This document shows, piece by piece, positions 35,665 to 46,941 of a stretch of 64,000 bases of DNA. Within the stretch, counting starts at the first letter, position 1. Each line of letters begins with the position of its first letter. Made by a program: the position numbers and the translations under genes. The notes below the pieces were generated by a model that did not search any database, was not told the origin of the DNA, and was given only the letters and a program-made list of their open reading frames with translations. The DNA comes from Synechococcales cyanobacterium GL140_1_metabat_312 (GTDB taxonomy: Bacteria > Cyanobacteriota > Cyanobacteriia > Leptolyngbyales > Leptolyngbyaceae), in assembly GCA_025351345.1 (NCBI GenBank), contig JANXWB010000071.1, forward strand, positions 1-64,000, given 5' to 3'.

Positions 35665-37884
35665 GTGAGTAAAGATCTGGACATGGTAACTCAGCGATCA
35701 GTAGATCCGCGATCGGTAGAGCATAGGGAAAGTGCCTTACAAATCGTTTCCAAAAAACAGCATATTGAGAATGACTTCATTCTTAGAACAGTCATCGAGA
35801 ATTTAAATGATGGCGTGATTGTCACGGATTTAGAAAACCGTGTTATCCATGCAAATTCTCGTTTAGCAAAACTGGTGGGATGTTCTGCGTTTGAGATGAT
35901 TGGATTTTCAGCCTATAATTTTCTTTCTTTAATAGAAGGATGGTCATTTTTTAGTCCCTCGACAGATTCTGCCACGCCTTCTGGTTCTTGTGAGTGGCGC
36001 GAAGGTCAATTGCGTCGCCAAGATGGTCGTCAGTTTTGGGCTGAGGTTAGTTCAACTCTGCTTCACGACAACGCTGGCAATCCGATCGCTACTTTGATCA
36101 CCGTGACGGATATTACAGAGCGTAAATGGCTCGAAGAATATCTCCGGCTTTTGGAGTCGGTGGTGGTTAATGCCAATGAAATGGTGATGATTTCTCAAGT
36201 GGAAGGCGATATTGATCCGCTTGGACTGCGGATTATTTATGTCAATGAAGCATTTTTAAAAGTAACGGGTTATCGAGCGACTGATGTTATTGGCCGATCG
36301 GCTGAGCTGTTAGTTGGACCAGAGACCGATCTTAAGGAACTCGATCGGATTCGTACAGCCCTTAAAAATCATGAGTCGGTCAAAGCAGAATTGATTTTCC
36401 ACTGTCAAGATCAGAGTTATTTCTGGGCCGACATGAATACTGTACCTATCCGCAACGAGCATGGGCATGTGACTCATTTCGTGTCGGTTATGCGGGAAGT
36501 AACAGAACGCAAACATACGGAAGAGCAGCTTCGACGTAATGCCTTTCACGATCCGCTGACGGGGTTACCGAATCGATTGTTGTTCACAGAGCGCTTAACC
36601 CAGGTGATCGCCCGCAGTCGGGAGCAAGAAGATAATCTGTTTGCGGTTTTATTTCTAGATCTCGATCGATTTAAGGTGATCAACGATAGTTTAGGCCATC
36701 TGATTGGTGATCAGCTTTTGATTGCGATCGCACGTCGATTGGAAACTTGTGTAAAACGATCGGATTTAGTGGCCCGTTTGGGGGGAGATGAATTTACAAT
36801 TCTGTTAGATAATATTCAGGATGAGTCGTCAACCCATGAAGTTGCAGAGCACATTCATCTTGAATTGTCCCGTCCTTTTAATATCAATGGTCATGAGGTT
36901 TTCACGACAGTGAGTATTGGAATTGCCCTGAGCAGTACGGATTTTGAATACACAGAGGATTTGTTACGCGGAGCCGATATTGCGATGTATCGAGCAAAGG
37001 CATCGGGAAAAGCCTGCCATGAAGTCTTTGATACGGAGATGCACAATCAAGCGATGCTCCAAATGCAGCTTGAAAATGATCTTCGCCGTGCGGTCGAGCG
37101 CGAGGAGTTTATTGTTTATTATCAGCCGATCGTGTCCTTAACCACAGGACGTTTGGCGGGGTTTGAGGCGCTGGTTCGATGGATGCATCCAGAACGTGGG
37201 TTAATTTCACCGGGGGATTTTATTCCGATCGCAGAGGAAACTGGGCTAATTTTGCCTATGGGTAAGTTGATTCTGCGGGAGGCTTGTCGTCAGCTCAGTG
37301 AGTGGCAGCGCCTTTACCCTCAGCATCGTCGTTTAAGCATGAGTGTGAATGTGTCAAGTCGTCAATTTTCTCAGCGCGGGACTATTGATCTGCTGCGAGA
37401 TGTTTTGAAGGAGACTGGTTTAAGTCCAGTTTGCTTGAAGCTAGAGATTACGGAAACCGCCATTATGGAAAATACTGAATCGGCAATGGATACGTTGCTT
37501 CAGTTGAAGTCGATGGGTGTTCAGCTTTCAGTGGATGACTTCGGGACCGGGTACTCTTCATTAGGCTATCTCTATCGCTTTCCGATGGATATCTTGAAAA
37601 TAGACCGATCGTTCATCAGCCGTGTCGATACTGATGGTGAGAAGTTGGAGCTGGTGCGCACCATTATTACTCTTGCCTGGAATTTGGGTATGGATGTAGT
37701 GGCAGAGGGGGTGGAAACAACTAAGCAATTGGCTCAGTTAAAAATGTTGAAATGTGAATATGGTCAAGGTTATCTATTCTCAAAGCCTATGAGTCCGGCA
37801 GATACTACTATTTTTCTCACCCAAGCCAATCCTTTGGAACATATTGCCCAATCGTTCCCGAGTTCGTCAGAGCCTACAGATTAA
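35665..37884 (+). CDS. PAS-PAS-GGDEF-EAL protein (c-di-GMP turnover)
   Basis: A 739-residue cytoplasmic protein. PAS 1 at about 40-155 (DGVIVTDLENRVIHAN; ends TDITERKWLEE), PAS 2 at about 160-285 (ends REVTERKHTEEQ). The GGDEF domain at about 290-455 has an intact LGGDEF (about 372-377). The EAL domain at about 470-715 has an intact FEALVRW, DDFGTGYSSLGY and KIDRSF. Both active sites look complete, so it may make and break c-di-GMP, gated by PAS signals. The start may be GTG 35665 or ATG 35683. No membrane segment. Confidence 0.95.
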   Translation: MSKDLDMVTQRSVDPRSVEHRESALQIVSKKQHIENDFILRTVIENLNDGVIVTDLENRVIHANSRLAKLVGCSAFEMIGFSAYNFLSLIEGWSFFSPSTDSATPSGSCEWREGQLRRQDGRQFWAEVSSTLLHDNAGNPIATLITVTDITERKWLEEYLRLLESVVVNANEMVMISQVEGDIDPLGLRIIYVNEAFLKVTGYRATDVIGRSAELLVGPETDLKELDRIRTALKNHESVKAELIFHCQDQSYFWADMNTVPIRNEHGHVTHFVSVMREVTERKHTEEQLRRNAFHDPLTGLPNRLLFTERLTQVIARSREQEDNLFAVLFLDLDRFKVINDSLGHLIGDQLLIAIARRLETCVKRSDLVARLGGDEFTILLDNIQDESSTHEVAEHIHLELSRPFNINGHEVFTTVSIGIALSSTDFEYTEDLLRGADIAMYRAKASGKACHEVFDTEMHNQAMLQMQLENDLRRAVEREEFIVYYQPIVSLTTGRLAGFEALVRWMHPERGLISPGDFIPIAEETGLILPMGKLILREACRQLSEWQRLYPQHRRLSMSVNVSSRQFSQRGTIDLLRDVLKETGLSPVCLKLEITETAIMENTESAMDTLLQLKSMGVQLSVDDFGTGYSSLGYLYRFPMDILKIDRSFISRVDTDGEKLELVRTIITLAWNLGMDVVAEGVETTKQLAQLKMLKCEYGQGYLFSKPMSPADTTIFLTQANPLEHIAQSFPSSSEPTD

Positions 37885-38254
37885 GGGCGACCGATAGTTA
37901 GGAATGTGGAGTGAATTTAAAAACGAGCATAGTTTACTTAATTGAAGTTAACCATGCTCATTTTTATTAATTCAATTAAGGCTAAATCGTTTAGGGTTGA
38001 AGACTTCCGAGAGCTGTAGCAACCCGATTAAGAGAAGAAATCATTTGATTTTGAGAAGGACGGCTAGATCCCGTTCAGCAGGATCTTCTAATGCTTTCTG
38101 ACGATCTATAAAACTAGATCTAGCCTTATCCCTTCACCTCCAACCCTCTAATAATTATTACGGTCAATCTTACACATTGATCTGGAAAATAGAGACCTAT
38201 TCCGATCGGTCACTTTCCAGATCTTGGAGTAACTTAAGGCATTTTAATGAGCAA
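37885..38254. other. Intergenic region between the GGDEF-EAL gene and clpC
   Basis: About 370 bp without a convincing gene. It holds the GGDEF-EAL terminator (37925-37965), a stretch with short gatc-rich repeats (38065-38130) and a 10-bp inverted repeat, gatctggaaa (38179-38188) / tttccagatc (38214-38223), without a T-tract. A short minus-strand frame at about 38050-38130 could be gene debris. Confidence 0.5.
37925..37965 (+). terminator. Terminator after the GGDEF-EAL gene
   Basis: gagcat pairs with atgctc, with a partly paired inner stem (agtttactt / aagttaacc), followed directly by atttttatt. It lies 40 bp after the stop codon. Confidence 0.7.
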
Positions 38255-38291
38255 ATAAAAACGTGAGCCAACGTACTGACTCACGTTTTAT
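38255..38291. terminator. Terminator of clpC
   Basis: A 12-bp perfect stem (ataaaacgtgag / ctcacgttttat) with a 13-nt loop. On the minus strand it is followed by a T-rich tract. It lies about 55 bp past the clpC stop. Confidence 0.8.
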
Positions 38292-38346
38292 TTTCTTTAA
38301 TTCTGCCTAAAAATAGACACATTTAAAACATATCTGAATCGATCGT

Positions 38347-40827
38347 TTACTCGGCACCTTGAGCAATCAATTCACGTTCCGGCGAACTGTTCAGGATCTT
38401 CACTTGGCCTGCTTCATCAACATCGACAACTGCTGTGTCTCCATCCTTGACGCGACCGGATAGGATTTCCTCGGCTAGGGAGTCTTCCAGAAGTCGCATA
38501 ATAGCACGACGCAATGGACGAGCACCGTAGCTTGGGTTGTAGCCTTCTTCGATTAGGCGATCCTTGAACTTGTCCGTCACCTTGAGGCTAATGCCTTGCT
38601 TGGTCAACCGCTTGAAGATGTCTTTCAGCAAGATTTCCGCAATTTCCTTCACTTCATCCTTCGTCAATTGACGGAAGACAATAATTTCATCAAGACGGTT
38701 GAGGAATTCTGGACGGAAGTACTGCTTCAGTTCTTCGTTAACGAGCGATTTCAAACGGTTGTACTGAGACTCGTTTGGATCCTCAGTAGCAAAATCAAAT
38801 CCAAGTGTGTTAGCACCCTTCTCAATCACCTTTGACCCGATGTTGGAAGTCATGATAATCAAGGTGTTCTTGAAGTCTACGACGCGACCCTTAGAATCAG
38901 TCAAACGACCGTCTTCCAGGATTTGCAGCAACATGTTGAACACATCAGGATGCGCTTTTTCGATTTCATCAAACAATAACACTGTGTAAGGCTTACGACG
39001 AACAGCTTCGGTCAACTGACCGCCTTCATTATAGCCAACATAGCCAGGAGGAGAGCCGACTAGCTTCGAGACCGTGTGGCGCTCCATGTATTCGGACATA
39101 TCTAGGCGAACCATAGATTCTTCTGAACCAAAGAAGTAAGCCGCCAAGGATTTCGCAAGTTCAGTTTTACCGACTCCGGTTGGACCTGAGAAGATGAACG
39201 ATGCGATCGGACGATCGGGGTTCTTCAATCCAACTCTTGCCCGACGAATGGCGCGAGAAACTGCCTTCACCGCTTCATCTTGACCAATGAGACGAGTATG
39301 CAGCGTGTCCTCCATATGGAGTAGCTTCTCAGATTCAGATTCCGTCAACTTGCTAACGGGAACTCCGGTCCAAGAGGCAACAATGTGGGCAATATCTTCT
39401 TCGGTGACAATTGGTTTCGGAGCATTTTCTTCAGCCGCTGCGGTTTTACGGGCTTGGCTCAAGGCTTTCAATCCTTCACGGATTTCCATTTCTCGATCGC
39501 GCAGCGCACCCGCTTTGTCAAAGTCCTGATTTCGGACTGCATCGTCTTTTTCCTTCAGGAGCTTCTTCAGGTCTCCATCGAGCTGCTTCTCTTCAGGAGA
39601 GCGCTCGTATTTCATTAAGCGAACACGAGATCCAGCTTCGTCCATCAAATCGATCGCTTTATCCGGGAGGAAACGATCGCTAATGTATCGATCCGCTAAT
39701 GTTGCTGCTGCTTCCAATGCCTCATCAGAAATGATTAACTTGTGATGCGTCTCATAACGATCGCGCAAACCTTGAAGAATTTCAATGGTTTCTTCCACTG
39801 AAGGCTCACCCACCATAACAGGCTGGAAACGGCGCTCTAGTGCCGCATCTCGCTCAATGTGCTTGCGATATTCATCAAGGGTCGTTGCACCAATACATTG
39901 CAACTCACCCCGAGCCAAAGCGGGCTTGAGAATGTTAGCGGCATCAATTGCACCCTCGGCAGCACCTGCACCAATCAGGGTATGAACCTCATCAATGACC
40001 AAGATGACGTTTCCGGCAGAGCGGATTTCGTCCATAATTTTCTTGAGGCGTTCTTCAAATTCACCTCGATACTTAGTCCCTGCGACGAGTAGACCAACAT
40101 CAAGGGTCATAACGCGCTTCTCTTCCAAAATATCCGGGACATTTTGGTCAGCGATTCGTTGGGCTAAGCCTTCTGCGATCGCCGTTTTACCCACCCCAGG
40201 TTCACCGATGAGGACGGGATTATTTTTCGTTCGACGACCCAGGATTTGAATCACCCGATCAACTTCTTTGGAACGACCAACGACTGGATCTAATTTTCCA
40301 TCTATCGCTGATTGAGTCAAATTCACCCCAAACTCATCTAGAGTCGGGGTTTTCGTCCGTCCACCAGATCCACCACCAGCGCCGACTTCGGCAGTCTCGC
40401 CCAGCATCCGGATAACTTGAGTACGAACTTTAGAAAGATCGACACCGAGGTTTTCTAATACTCGTGCAGCAACGCCTTCCCCTTCACGGATTAAACCGAG
40501 AAGAAGATGCTCTGTACCGATGTAGTTGTGACCGAGTTGACGAGCCTCCTCAAGAGACAATTCCAACACCCGTTTGGCGCGAGGCGTAAAGGGAATTTCG
40601 ACAGCGACAAATCCCGATCCTCGACCAATAATTTTTTCCACTTCGATGCGAGCATCCTTGAGGTTGACCCCCATGGATTTCAGAACTTTGGCTGCCACAC
40701 CTGTTCCTTCGCCGATCAGACCTAAGAGAATCTGTTCGGTTCCCACAAAGTTGTGCCCCAAGCGGCGAGCTTCCTCTTGGGCGAGCATGATCACTTTAAT
40801 GGCTTTTTCTGTGAAGCGTTCAAACAT
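38347..40827 (-). CDS. clpC: Clp protease ATP-binding subunit ClpC
   Basis: An 826-residue Hsp100/ClpC. It has two N-terminal Clp-N repeats (about 1-145), AAA+ 1 with [13 protein letters not shown] and [15 protein letters not shown], a middle region with a UVR-like segment (about 420-455), AAA+ 2 with [13 protein letters not shown] and [15 protein letters not shown], and a C-terminal D2-small domain. The P-loop tripeptide for ClpP docking falls in the D2 region (not individually verified). It unfolds substrates for ClpP; ClpC is an essential housekeeping chaperone in cyanobacteria. Monocistronic. Confidence 0.97.
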   Translation of the reverse strand: MFERFTEKAIKVIMLAQEEARRLGHNFVGTEQILLGLIGEGTGVAAKVLKSMGVNLKDARIEVEKIIGRGSGFVAVEIPFTPRAKRVLELSLEEARQLGHNYIGTEHLLLGLIREGEGVAARVLENLGVDLSKVRTQVIRMLGETAEVGAGGGSGGRTKTPTLDEFGVNLTQSAIDGKLDPVVGRSKEVDRVIQILGRRTKNNPVLIGEPGVGKTAIAEGLAQRIADQNVPDILEEKRVMTLDVGLLVAGTKYRGEFEERLKKIMDEIRSAGNVILVIDEVHTLIGAGAAEGAIDAANILKPALARGELQCIGATTLDEYRKHIERDAALERRFQPVMVGEPSVEETIEILQGLRDRYETHHKLIISDEALEAAATLADRYISDRFLPDKAIDLMDEAGSRVRLMKYERSPEEKQLDGDLKKLLKEKDDAVRNQDFDKAGALRDREMEIREGLKALSQARKTAAAEENAPKPIVTEEDIAHIVASWTGVPVSKLTESESEKLLHMEDTLHTRLIGQDEAVKAVSRAIRRARVGLKNPDRPIASFIFSGPTGVGKTELAKSLAAYFFGSEESMVRLDMSEYMERHTVSKLVGSPPGYVGYNEGGQLTEAVRRKPYTVLLFDEIEKAHPDVFNMLLQILEDGRLTDSKGRVVDFKNTLIIMTSNIGSKVIEKGANTLGFDFATEDPNESQYNRLKSLVNEELKQYFRPEFLNRLDEIIVFRQLTKDEVKEIAEILLKDIFKRLTKQGISLKVTDKFKDRLIEEGYNPSYGARPLRRAIMRLLEDSLAEEILSGRVKDGDTAVVDVDEAGQVKILNSSPERELIAQGAE

Positions 40828-41019
40828 GGTGTTATTCCAAATACCCTGCTACGTTGCTGGTACTGTGAATTCTAACACAGCGAAAATAGCGAATAGTGAT
40901 CTCTGAACAGTCTTATGGAGTGGCAATTACCGAACCATTCCTTAGATCCCCCTCTAAACACGTTGACCTACTGATATATCTTGCTAGAAATTGAGGTGGA
41001 AATAGGACAGTTGTTCGTC

Positions 41020-41529
41020 TTAATTTCTTGGGCAAGTCTGCCAGGGATCAAAGCCCCGATCGAGTCCACTGCGCCACAAAATCAAGGCATCCTCTTGATT
41101 ATCTGAGTAATATTTCTTCCGTCGCCCCGCCACCTCAAATCCAAAGGACGAATATAACGCCAATGCACCCTCATTGCTAGCTCTCACTTCAAGGGTTGCT
41201 TGCTTGAGTTCCCTCACGATCGCCAATTGTAATAATCCCGCTAGAACTTGACGGGCATAGCCTCGCCGTTGGCAATCCGGGTGAGTCCCTAAAATGGTGA
41301 TGTGCGCCTCATCCACGATCGCCCAGACACAGCCATAGGCCACTGGGGTATGGGAGGTCGGCTGATGAAAAATCAAAATGTCACTGTTGGGACTCTCAAT
41401 CTCTCTTAGATAGTGATCTCGGCTCCAGAGCTTACCAAAACAGTCCGCATCAAGGGCAAGCAACGTTTCAAGGTCATCGGGCGTGGCAGATTTAAGCTGA
41501 GGCGGTAGAAAATTTGGAATTGAGACCAT
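41020..41529 (-). CDS. rimI: Ribosomal protein S18-alanine N-acetyltransferase (GNAT)
   Basis: A 169-residue GNAT acetyltransferase with acetyl-CoA loop H-P-D-C-Q-R-R-G-Y-A-R-Q (about 83-94) and the RimI-type LEVRASNEGALALYSSFGFEVAGRRKKYY. RimI acetylates the N-terminal Ala of S18; other targets are possible. Length is usual for cyanobacterial RimI. Divergent from lysA. Confidence 0.88.
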   Translation of the reverse strand: MVSIPNFLPPQLKSATPDDLETLLALDADCFGKLWSRDHYLREIESPNSDILIFHQPTSHTPVAYGCVWAIVDEAHITILGTHPDCQRRGYARQVLAGLLQLAIVRELKQATLEVRASNEGALALYSSFGFEVAGRRKKYYSDNQEDALILWRSGLDRGFDPWQTCPRN

Positions 41530-41625
41530 AGAAATTAGGGTTCTGAGCGATCGCCAAACGACGATACACTAATTAACGGTGTGAATTCATATGAAAGACC
41601 TTGCAGTGGGCAGGAATTAAGCAAA

Positions 41626-43017
41626 ATGGTTGCGACTCCAATTCGGACTTCAAAAAATCTTCAAACTACTGCGCATCAATACCTAGTTGATGCAACCTCG
41701 CCCAACCAGTCCCTTCTCCCACTAACGGCCAAGGTCAACGATCGGGATCACCTAGAAATCGGCGGCTGTGACGTAGTGGACTTAGCAAAAGAATTTGGTA
41801 CGTCTCTTTATATTCTGGATGAACAGACCCTCCGGGTGGCCTGTCAGCAGTATCGTGATTCATTCAAAAAACACTATGCAGGCGAGTCGCTTGTAATTTA
41901 TGCATCAAAAGCCTGGAACTGTCTTGCAATCTGTGCGATCGTCGCCAGTGAAGGATTAGGCATTGATGTGGTGTCTGGCGGTGAACTTTTGACGGCAACC
42001 CAAGCCGGAGTTCCTGCCGACAAAACCTATCTTCATGGAAACAACAAAGCCATTGATGAATTGCAAATGGCGATCGACTGCGGGGTGACGGTCATTGTAG
42101 ACAACTGGGAAGAGTTGCGATCGCTAGCTGAGCTAACCAGAGCATCGAACAAAACCACCCGTATCATGCTGCGTTTAACGCCGGGAATTGAGTGCCACAC
42201 CCACGAATATATTAAGACTGGACGCATTGATAGCAAATTCGGGTTCGATCGGAATCAAGTCGATGCTGTTTTTGATTTTGTTGTAGCGAATCCTAGCCTG
42301 GATTTTGTTGGCTTACACGCCCACATTGGATCTCAGATTTTTGAACTCAAGCCCCACGAAGATTTAGGCGGAGTGATGGTCAACTGGCTGACTAAAGCCA
42401 AAGCCAAGGGATTGAGCATCACCGAACTAAATATTGGCGGTGGTTTGGGAATTCGCTACACGGAGCAGGATGATCCCCCCAGCATCGAAGACTGGACTAA
42501 GGTAGTCTGTGATTCAGTGATGGCAGCTTGTAAAGCAGAAAATATTCCTTTGCCTAAATTAATTTCAGAACCGGGCCGATCGCTGGTCGGAACGTCTTGC
42601 ATCACGGCCTACACCGTTGGCGGACAAAAAGAAATTCCCGAAATTCGGACTTACCTGAGTGTTGATGGCGGGATGTCAGATAATCCTCGGCCCATCACAT
42701 ACGAATCGCTTTACCTAGCAATCCTAGCTAACCGGATGTCAGAACCGCTGAGTGAAAGGGTAACGATCGCTGGTAAGCATTGTGAATCGGGGGATGTGTT
42801 AATTAAAGACGCCAAGCTACCCAAAGCTGAATTTGGTGACACGTTAGTAGTCATGGACACAGGAGCCTACAACTACAGCATGTCCTCCAATTACAACCGA
42901 ATCGCCCGCCCAGCCGCTGTATTAGTTAATCAGGGTCAGGCACATTTGATCTTAGAGCGAGAAACTTTAGAAGATCTACTCCGACACGATCGACTCCCCA
43001 ACCATCTCAAACTATAA
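41626..43017 (+). CDS. lysA: Diaminopimelate decarboxylase
   Basis: About 463 residues from ATG 41626, preferred because AGGA lies 10 bp upstream; an in-frame GTG at 41581 is weaker. It is a PLP fold III decarboxylase: PLP Lys in VIYASKAWNCLA, HIGSQIF, NIGGGLGIRY, SEPGRSLVG, and the substrate-site CESGDVL. It makes L-lysine from meso-diaminopimelate. It is followed after 49 bp by cdaA on the same strand, a pairing common in cyanobacteria. Confidence 0.95.
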   Translation: MVATPIRTSKNLQTTAHQYLVDATSPNQSLLPLTAKVNDRDHLEIGGCDVVDLAKEFGTSLYILDEQTLRVACQQYRDSFKKHYAGESLVIYASKAWNCLAICAIVASEGLGIDVVSGGELLTATQAGVPADKTYLHGNNKAIDELQMAIDCGVTVIVDNWEELRSLAELTRASNKTTRIMLRLTPGIECHTHEYIKTGRIDSKFGFDRNQVDAVFDFVVANPSLDFVGLHAHIGSQIFELKPHEDLGGVMVNWLTKAKAKGLSITELNIGGGLGIRYTEQDDPPSIEDWTKVVCDSVMAACKAENIPLPKLISEPGRSLVGTSCITAYTVGGQKEIPEIRTYLSVDGGMSDNPRPITYESLYLAILANRMSEPLSERVTIAGKHCESGDVLIKDAKLPKAEFGDTLVVMDTGAYNYSMSSNYNRIARPAAVLVNQGQAHLILERETLEDLLRHDRLPNHLKL

Positions 43018-43066
43018 TTTCAATCTCTCAGATTCTTAACTCTCAAACCCTCCTCCGTTGAAACAA

Positions 43067-43978
43067 ATGACCGACTCTGTTATCCAATGGATTTCTAGCC
43101 AGGATGTAGCAGGGGCGTTTCTAACTTTTCTCTGGCAAAATCTAAAATCGATGATCGATCTTGGCCTTGTGCTACTCATGATCTACATAATGCTGCTGAT
43201 CATTGGTGAGCGCCGCACTCTATGGATGGTGCGTGGGCTAATTGCATTAATGATGGCCGCAACAGTGAGTCGGTATTTAGAATTGAAGCTATTGGGGTTT
43301 GTGTTGCAAAATCTGGTGGTGGGTTCTGCGGTTGTGATGGCTTTTATTTTGCAACCTGAGTTTCGCCGTTTTCTAGAATTGTTAGGTCGCGGCGAGATTC
43401 TCCCATTACTTCAGTCAACCCGACGATCGCCGGGACGTGATCAAAGCGGCATTGATGAACTTGTGGATGCCATTAAGGATCTCTCCCAAAACCGAACAGG
43501 CGCTTTAATCATTCTGGAAACCGATGGCATGATTGACGATCGTGACTTCTCGGTACCCGGCGTGAAATTGAATGCGGACTTATCGAGAGAACTGATTCAA
43601 ACCATTTTTCAAACTTCAACCTTACTTCACGACGGAGCTGTCCTCGTTCGTGAAAATAAAATAATTGCGGCAGGTGTGATTTTACCGCTGTCAGAGCGTC
43701 CAGCCTCTCGGCAGTTGGGGACTCGGCATCGAGCCGCAATGGGAATAACGGAGCGGGTTAATCAATGTGTTTGCATCGTGGTGTCGGAAGAAACAGGTTC
43801 AATTTCCTTAGTGGAAAATGGCGGACTGAATCGTCCTCTTACAAGCACTAAGCTCAAGGATCTCTTGGATGCAAAATTCACCCAGGAAAACGATCGCCCT
43901 CAAGGTGAACCTCGCCTTCGTTATTGGTTGGGACGATTGCGAATTATGCTAAAACCTAAACGTCCCAGAGACCCCTAA
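43067..43978 (+). CDS. cdaA: Diadenylate cyclase (c-di-AMP synthase), CdaA type
   Basis: About 303 residues. Three N-terminal membrane helices (about 20-95) are followed by a DisA_N/DAC domain with the active-site motifs LLHDGAVLV (DGA) and GTRHRAAMGI (RHR). It makes c-di-AMP from two ATP. ATG 43067 is preferred over a TTG three codons earlier. It shares an operon with lysA. The uppS gene that often follows is absent; por comes next after a 200-bp gap. Confidence 0.94.
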   Translation: MTDSVIQWISSQDVAGAFLTFLWQNLKSMIDLGLVLLMIYIMLLIIGERRTLWMVRGLIALMMAATVSRYLELKLLGFVLQNLVVGSAVVMAFILQPEFRRFLELLGRGEILPLLQSTRRSPGRDQSGIDELVDAIKDLSQNRTGALIILETDGMIDDRDFSVPGVKLNADLSRELIQTIFQTSTLLHDGAVLVRENKIIAAGVILPLSERPASRQLGTRHRAAMGITERVNQCVCIVVSEETGSISLVENGGLNRPLTSTKLKDLLDAKFTQENDRPQGEPRLRYWLGRLRIMLKPKRPRDP

Positions 43979-44151
43979 TTAAAGCTATGAGTATTAAAAC
44001 TATGAGTTAAGAAGTGCTACGAGATGCGACAGACTGTAGCGTTTCCAGATAAAAAACTTAGAAGACGAGGCGCGAATGGCCCAATGACTAACCTTAGACC
44101 ATCAGATTCTCGCATTTTTTAAGTTTGGGCTTCTCGCCTGAACCTATTTAA

Positions 44152-45141
<990 letters not shown>

Positions 45142-45146
45142 CTAGG

Positions 45147-45398
45147 CTAGCTAATCCAATCTAACGAACCGCCATAGGGGGACGTAGCCGAAACCCAGGC
45201 TTGCCCCCCTGTTGCTTTAAGTCTGTGCCATACCCGATAACTCGTTTTAGTGCTCACGACGAACGCTGCATTCAGTTCTGAATCAAACTCCGGGTAACGA
45301 TCGAAGGTATCTACTTATGCCTGAATTGAAAAGGCCGTTAACGTGACGAATAGTTCTCCTGGGCAATTAATGCCTTGATAAATTTCGCTCTCACTCAT
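45147..45398 (-). pseudogene. Small gene of unknown family interrupted by one in-frame TAA
   Basis: From ATG 45398 (TGAGG about 10 bp upstream) the frame reads MSESEIYQGINCPGELFVTL for 27 codons, meets TAA (45317-45315), and continues in the same frame for 55 codons (VDTFDRYPEFDSELNAAFVV, then YRVWHRLKATGG and WVSATSPYGGS) to TAG at 45147. Composition is protein-like throughout. It is best read as a recently inactivated 83-residue gene. I do not recognise the family. It lies 6 bp from the end of por, convergent. Confidence 0.5.
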
Positions 45399-45647
45399 GC
45401 TCAATACCTCAATGCGCCCTATAGATTTTAATAATCTTCTAACTGCGATAAATTAGATCTAAGCTCAGTAACGCTGACTTCAAATAATTTATATCTATTT
45501 TCGATGTCTATTTTCGCCAGTCTTCTCAAATACAGGTAGAGAAAGACCACAATTTTTTATATAGTTCTTAAGGGTGATCGGTAACAATAGATATATATCT
45601 AACCAGTACATAGAGCTTGCTAAAGATTTCGGGCAAATTAATTTCGC

Positions 45648-46808
45648 ATGAGAACTGTTCAGATTCTGGTAATTGAAGACGACACGGATGCTCGATCGAA
45701 TATCGTAGAGATTTTACGATCGGATGGCTTTGAAGCTTTAGAAGCAATTGATGGTGAATCTGGCGTAAGAAGTGCGCTGGCCTATCTCCCCGATATAATC
45801 CTGTGTGACAGTCTGAAGCCTACCTGGGATGGATATGAAGTTCTAAAACGAATACGTAATGAACCTACAACGGCAGAGATTCCATTCATTTTTTTAACCG
45901 GGAAAGAGAGCCAATCGGAGCAGCAGGGAAGAGGTTTAAGAGCGGATGATTACTTAGCTAAGCCGTTTCGTCGTCATGAATTATTACAAATGATCCATAG
46001 ACAAATTGCGAAACAAGCCCGACCCGATCGTCCTAGAGACTCATTCGGGCCACCGCCATCCAGCAATCAGGAGCAAGCTCTCCAATCTCAAATTCAAGTT
46101 TTACAACTTCGCCAACGAGAAATTCAAGCCTGGGTTAGCGGCATTACCCATGATTTGCGTGCACCCCTGACCACTATTAAAGTGGCATTAGAACTTCTCG
46201 AACATCGACCTGATAAATCCGAACGATACCTGGCCATTGCCCGTCAAGCTTGTGCCCAGAGTGATGCTCTTATTGAAGAAGTTTTAACCTTGTATCAACA
46301 AGAAGAGGGGATAAATTATTGTCCGCCTAAAAATATTGGTTTACAAATGATATTTAATCGATTGTTTGAGAGCTTTCACATCCGATCGTCCCATCTCAAT
46401 CTTCAGTTACAGTGGGACGTGCCCGTAGAAATCGACGCTGAATTTTCGGCATCGGGCATGAGTTTAGAACGGATTTTGACGGAACTCTTAAACAATGCCT
46501 GTAAATATACGAAGGTGGGCGGACAAATTGGTCTGGCGGTGACGATCGCTGATGGACTTCATATAAAAATCAAAAATCAAGCTCAAATCGATTCGGAGGC
46601 GTTACCGTATATTTTCAACAGATTTTATCGTGTTCTTCCGGATACGAACTTGCCGTTGAAACAGGGTGCATCCGAAACGCCTGACGAAATTCCAGGCACA
46701 GGTTTAGGATTGTCTCTTGTGCGACAGCTTACGGCTCAACTCGGAGGCACACTAAATTTAGAAAGTAATAATGGATGGACAACATTTACGCTTTTATTCC
46801 CGTTGTGA
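45648..46808 (+). CDS. Receiver domain-histidine kinase protein
   Basis: A 386-residue cytoplasmic protein. The N-terminal receiver (about 1-120) has acidic residues in VIEDDTD, phospho-acceptor Asp in IILCDSLKPTWDG, T in FLTGKE and K in YLAKPFR. A short coiled linker follows, then the dimerisation/His box SGITHDLRAPLTTIK (about 163-177) and an ATPase domain with LLNNACKYT (N box) and GTGLGLSLV (G2 box). It is a response regulator that passes its signal to its own kinase. No partner is adjacent. Confidence 0.93.
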   Translation: MRTVQILVIEDDTDARSNIVEILRSDGFEALEAIDGESGVRSALAYLPDIILCDSLKPTWDGYEVLKRIRNEPTTAEIPFIFLTGKESQSEQQGRGLRADDYLAKPFRRHELLQMIHRQIAKQARPDRPRDSFGPPPSSNQEQALQSQIQVLQLRQREIQAWVSGITHDLRAPLTTIKVALELLEHRPDKSERYLAIARQACAQSDALIEEVLTLYQQEEGINYCPPKNIGLQMIFNRLFESFHIRSSHLNLQLQWDVPVEIDAEFSASGMSLERILTELLNNACKYTKVGGQIGLAVTIADGLHIKIKNQAQIDSEALPYIFNRFYRVLPDTNLPLKQGASETPDEIPGTGLGLSLVRQLTAQLGGTLNLESNNGWTTFTLLFPL

Positions 46809-46941
46809 AGCTTTAATCCCTCCTGTGGATACATCTTCCATCGTTTCAAGTCCTACTAGTTATTCTTCCTAGGGAAGGCATAACTTTAAGGGTTGGGTTT
46901 CCCCATGGGAGTGCGGAATCGTCAGACTTTGGGAGTTAATC

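Noticed and set aside
38040-38140. Short minus-strand protein-like frame (around RSSFIDRQKALEDP)
   Set aside because: About 26 codons, no start codon and stops on both sides; cannot be told from chance.
45315-45317. In-frame TAA read as recoding or readthrough
   Set aside because: TAA is used as a normal stop by many genes here (for example clpC), and no recoding element is seen; a pseudogene is simpler.
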